The translations under genes and the position numbers were made by a program. A stretch of 8,057 nt of DNA from Phycisphaera sp. (GTDB taxonomy: Bacteria; Planctomycetota; Phycisphaerae; Phycisphaerales; Phycisphaeraceae). The notes under the pieces were generated by a model. The model was not told where the DNA came from and did not search any database. It was given only the letters and a program-made list of their open reading frames with translations. Shown in pieces: positions 5,719-8,057 of the stretch; within the stretch, counting starts at the first letter, position 1; each line of letters opens with the position of its first letter. Location: contig JARFRI010000314.1 of assembly GCA_029287335.1 (NCBI GenBank), positions 1-8,057 of the forward strand, read 5' to 3'.

Positions 5719-7233
5719 ATGACTGACACCCACGATAACCCGAACCTGCTCCCGCCCGAAGAGCACGTTCTGTCGACGCTCGAGCATGATGGCTCGCGTC
5801 GCTGGCTATACCCCAAGTTGTCCAAAGGGCCTTACCTCTTTTGGCGTCGTGTCGTGGCATGGGCCTTAATCGCGATTTTTACCGTCCTCCCGTTTATCAA
5901 GATCAACGGCCAGCCAGCAATCCTGCTGGACATTCTGAGACGAGAGTTTCATATCTTCGGCGTCACGTTTTTGCCGACCGATACCTTCCTGCTCGCGCTG
6001 TTATTACTGTCGTGCTTTCTGGGCATCTTCATGGTGACTGCGCTTTTCGGCAGGGTTTGGTGCGGCTGGGGGTGCCCGCAGACGGTGTACATGGAGTTCG
6101 TATTTCGTCCGATCGAGCGGTTCTTCGATGGCCGAGCGGGCCTGGGCGGCAAGCCCGGCAAGCCGCCCGCCGCCTGGCGCACGTTCGCAAAGTATGTCGT
6201 TTTCTACGCGATCTGCCTGCACCTGACACATGTCTTCCTCGCCTACTTCGTCGGCGTCGAACAGCTCTTCCAGTGGTCGCTTGGCTCGCCGTTGAATCAC
6301 CCCATCGCGTTCATCTTTATCTTCGCGGTATCTGCCGCGCTCATGTTCCACGCCTGCGTCTTCCGCGAGCAGTTGTGCATCGTGGCGTGTCCCTACGGAA
6401 GGATGCAGTCAGTTCTGCTCGATGACTCGTCGATGATCATCAGCTACGACGAGTCGCGCGGCGAGCCCCGCGGCAAACTCGGCAAGAAGAAACGCCAAGC
6501 CTTACAAGAGAAAAGCAAACCCGAGACAGAAAGGTCCGTTGGCCTGGATATTCTCCAGTTGCACGGCGATTGCATCGACTGCGGCGAGTGCGTTGCGACT
6601 TGCCCAACAGGTATCGATATCCGCCAGGGCCTGCAACTCGAGTGCGTCGGCTGTGCCCAGTGCATCGACGCATGCGACACCATCATGAACAAGATCGGTC
6701 GCCCTAAGGGACTGATCCGCTACACCTCGCAGCAAGCACTTGATGGCAAGGCCGGTCGGATCCTTCGGCCGCGCGTCTTTGTTTATGCCGCACTACTGAC
6801 CGTGGTCTTCGCCGCGTTTCTGTTTGCACTAACCAACCGCTCCATGGCAGACGTCACGCCGATCCGCGAGAAAGGCCGACCATTTGTCGTGCTTGAGTCC
6901 GGCGACATCCTCAACCAGATGCGCCTGAAGATCGTCAACCGCGACCGCGTTCCGCACACTTACACCGTAGAGGCCAGCGAACCCGCCGGTGTGATGCTCT
7001 CGATGCAGGGCGGCTCGCCCACGCTCGAGCCCGGTGAGACGAAGTCGGTATCCATCGACCTTCGTGCCCCGTTTGAGATGTTCACGACCGGACGGCTCGA
7101 TGTGCGACTCATCGTCCGCGACGACGAGCAGACCGTCGCCGAAGAAGTGTTCCAAATGAAGGGGCCTTTTACTCGGCACAACGCAGAAGAGCAAAACGAA
7201 CCCGCCAACACGGAAAGGACACCGCAGTCATGA
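5719..7233 (+). CDS. ccoG: CcoG/FixG/RdxA, polyferredoxin-type copper reductase for cbb3 assembly (504 aa)
   Basis: CcoG is an inner-membrane iron-sulfur protein that reduces Cu(II) to Cu(I) for insertion into CcoN. The N-terminal part is membrane-embedded, with several hydrophobic helices. It carries conserved Cys pairs at C115/C119 (WCGWGCPQ) and C220/C224 (LCIVACPYGRMQ). Two [4Fe-4S] ferredoxin motifs follow: C285-C288-C291-C295 (CIDCGECVATCP) and C309-C312-C315-C319 (CVGCAQCIDAC). After a helix (about residues 353-374) the C-terminal domain (VLESGDILNQMRLKIVNRD, later PGETKSVSIDLRAP) has the Ig-like fold known from FixG. The length is usual for the family. I preferred the ATG at 5719 because the in-frame TTG at 5710 leaves no room for a ribosome site; even so only a weak AAAAAGAG is seen upstream. 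A 49-nt gap separates it from ccoP, the only gap in the operon. Its stop overlaps the next gene by 4 nt (ATGA). Confidence 0.95.
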   Translation: MTDTHDNPNLLPPEEHVLSTLEHDGSRRWLYPKLSKGPYLFWRRVVAWALIAIFTVLPFIKINGQPAILLDILRREFHIFGVTFLPTDTFLLALLLLSCFLGIFMVTALFGRVWCGWGCPQTVYMEFVFRPIERFFDGRAGLGGKPGKPPAAWRTFAKYVVFYAICLHLTHVFLAYFVGVEQLFQWSLGSPLNHPIAFIFIFAVSAALMFHACVFREQLCIVACPYGRMQSVLLDDSSMIISYDESRGEPRGKLGKKKRQALQEKSKPETERSVGLDILQLHGDCIDCGECVATCPTGIDIRQGLQLECVGCAQCIDACDTIMNKIGRPKGLIRYTSQQALDGKAGRILRPRVFVYAALLTVVFAAFLFALTNRSMADVTPIREKGRPFVVLESGDILNQMRLKIVNRDRVPHTYTVEASEPAGVMLSMQGGSPTLEPGETKSVSIDLRAPFEMFTTGRLDVRLIVRDDEQTVAEEVFQMKGPFTRHNAEEQNEPANTERTPQS

Positions 7234-7421
7234 GTCAACCATCCCCACGCAACGTGATCCACTCGCTAGACCTGATGAAGCAGATGACGAGAGACACAGG
7301 CCTGCCGAGCACTGGCAAGTGTGGCGGCGATTGCGCCAACTGCCCGTGTTCCGAAGAAAGCCCGAAATCAACAAAAAAGGCAAGCGAACAAGAAACGAGT
7401 GAATCCTGTGACAAATGCTGA
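7230..7421 (+). CDS. Cysteine-rich mini-protein in the cco assembly cluster, function unknown (63 aa)
   Basis: The ATG lies in the ATGA overlap with the ccoG stop and is preceded by GGAAAGGA, so translation is well supported. The product is soluble and has no signal peptide or membrane helix. Residues 1-28 are ordinary polar sequence. The rest carries six cysteines: C31-x3-C35-x2-C38-x-C40 (CGGDCANCPC), a Lys/Glu/Ser linker, and C60-x2-C63 (CDKC) as the last four residues. This spacing suggests binding of a soft metal such as Cu(I) or Zn(II), or an iron-sulfur or thiol redox role. I do not recognise a family. Sitting between the copper reductase CcoG and CcoH, it might be a cytoplasmic copper carrier or assembly factor for the oxidase; this is inference from context. 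Its end overlaps ccoH by 14 nt, so its own stop lies inside the next gene. Confidence 0.75.
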   Translation: MSQPSPRNVIHSLDLMKQMTRDTGLPSTGKCGGDCANCPCSEESPKSTKKASEQETSESCDKC

Positions 7422-7953
7422 CCCCATCCAAACTGCGTCTGATGCGCAAGTCAGGCCGTCTAAGCGTCGCTTCGTCATGCTCGCCGTCGTGCTTGGGCTG
7501 CTCGGTGGACACATGGCTTTTATCTTCACCGCCATCGCGCTGGGAACGGGTGATCCTTCGTTTGCGGTGGTGCCGAACTATTACCAGAAGGCGGTCGATT
7601 ACGACGAGCGTAAGGTGTTGCTTGCCGAAAGTGACGCGTTAGGGTGGTCGACCGAACTGATTCCAGGGACGGCAGCGGATGCCTCCGGTCAGCGCGACCT
7701 AGTCGTGCAAATTAAAGACGAAAAGGGCGGGGCGGTGCGCGGCTTAACCGTACAGATCGATGCGTACCACCTCGCGCGCGCGAGCGATCCGGTTCGGTTG
7801 GTGTGTGTCGAAGCGCTTCCGGGTCAGTACATCGGCAAGGCCCGGATGACAAAGGAAGGTTTCTGGCAGTTCGCCGTCGATGCATCATTGGGCGAGAAAC
7901 GATTCATCGCCGAGAGCAAACAGTTTGTTTTAGGCTTGGAGGGGGCAAGATGA
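7408..7953 (+). CDS. ccoH: CcoH/FixH, membrane assembly factor of cbb3 oxidase (181 aa)
   Basis: FixH/CcoH is a single-helix membrane protein that stays associated with cbb3 oxidase and is needed for its assembly or stability. After a short polar N-terminus comes a membrane helix (about residues 22-46, FVMLAVVLGLLGGHMAFIFTAIALG). Right after it is the family hallmark DPSFAVVPNYYQKAVDYDE, then a periplasmic beta-rich domain (LVVQIKDEKGGAVRGLTVQIDAYHLAR to the C-terminus). I chose the GTG at 7408 because it places the helix near the usual distance from the N-terminus. The ATG at 7321 would give a long Lys-rich extension read out of frame through the Cys-rich gene. The GTG start has only a weak upstream AACGAG, so translation may depend on coupling to the preceding gene, which it overlaps by 14 nt. 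The stop overlaps the next ATG by 4 nt. Confidence 0.88.
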   Translation: MTNADPIQTASDAQVRPSKRRFVMLAVVLGLLGGHMAFIFTAIALGTGDPSFAVVPNYYQKAVDYDERKVLLAESDALGWSTELIPGTAADASGQRDLVVQIKDEKGGAVRGLTVQIDAYHLARASDPVRLVCVEALPGQYIGKARMTKEGFWQFAVDASLGEKRFIAESKQFVLGLEGAR

Positions 7954-8057
7954 TCGCCTTGGTCACCGCTGTTTTTTTGGCCAGTCTGCTCGGGTCGTTG
8001 CACTGCGCGGGGATGTGTGGCGCGTTCGTCGCGTTCGCCGTGGCGGATAGTGAGGGC
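7950..8057 (+). CDS. Start of a TauE/SafE or DsbD_2-like membrane protein (3' end outside window)
   Basis: Thirty-six residues are visible. The ATG overlaps the ccoH stop (ATGA) and follows GGAGGGGG, a strong ribosome site. The sequence begins with a hydrophobic helix and then GSLHCAGMCG, the signature of the membrane proteins annotated as sulfite exporter TauE/SafE family or DsbD_2 domain proteins that are commonly found in cbb3 clusters. The His and two Cys of HCAGMC are likely metal or redox ligands, and a role in copper handling or cytochrome maturation is usually proposed. With only the first helix visible, the family call rests on this motif and the position after ccoH. Confidence 0.8.
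   Translation, partial: MIALVTAVFLASLLGSLHCAGMCGAFVAFAVADSEG

Noticed and set aside
7321..7407. Longer ccoH start at ATG 7321
   Set aside because: The added 29 residues are a Lys/Arg/Gln-rich shadow of the Cys-rich gene in another frame and have no place in the FixH family pattern.
1..8057. CRISPR arrays, insertion sequences, rRNA genes
   Set aside because: No regularly spaced direct repeats, transposase motifs, terminal inverted repeats or rRNA-like sequence were seen when reading both strands.

Overview
The window holds most of a cbb3-type (C-family) cytochrome c oxidase locus of a Gram-negative bacterium with a GC-rich coding bias. The CcoN-CcoO fusion, the single-heme CcoP and a helix-turn-helix fragment of a type I associate with planctomycete mobile elements suggest a planctomycete-like organism, perhaps class Phycisphaerae. 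This is an inference from gene style; no marker gene is present to prove it.

Left part (1-1246). The C-terminal end of an unrecognised membrane protein (1-228) overlaps a small lipoprotein gene (212-739), which ends in a clear intrinsic terminator (about 751-779). Next comes a stretch without a complete gene. It holds a hairpin that looks like the T-arm of a tRNA (783-803), a second hairpin (853-878) and an open frame without a start codon that ends in a helix-turn-helix sequence (about 903-1103). I read it as a possible scar of an old integration event. A perfect 10-bp hairpin (1195-1218) is the terminator of the gene that converges from the right.

Centre (1247-2408). A minus-strand gene (1247-2176) encodes an exported outer-membrane beta-barrel protein of about 309 aa. 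It is divergent from the oxidase operon. The intergenic region (2177-2408) contains a near-consensus FNR/CRP-family box (2235-2248, 9 of 10 conserved bases), sigma70-like promoters in both directions and a good ribosome binding site for the oxidase. As placed, the box would overlap the predicted start site of the barrel gene and lie about 57-60 bp upstream of the predicted oxidase start site. That geometry would allow opposite regulation of the two transcripts by oxygen.

Right part (2409-8057). A tightly packed plus-strand operon: ccoNO (fused catalytic subunit and monoheme cytochrome c subunit), ccoQ, a short single-heme ccoP, ccoG (iron-sulfur copper reductase for oxidase assembly), a 63-aa cysteine-rich mini-protein, ccoH/fixH, and the start of a TauE/SafE or DsbD_2-like membrane protein cut by the window edge. 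All neighbours overlap by 1 to 14 nt except ccoP-ccoG, which has a 49-nt gap. NO, Q and P make the oxidase, while G, H and the edge protein are known or likely factors for copper delivery and assembly. The Cys-rich mini-protein is the least explained member; its position suggests a copper or redox role in assembly. A CcoI copper ATPase and CcoS would be expected further right but are not in the window.
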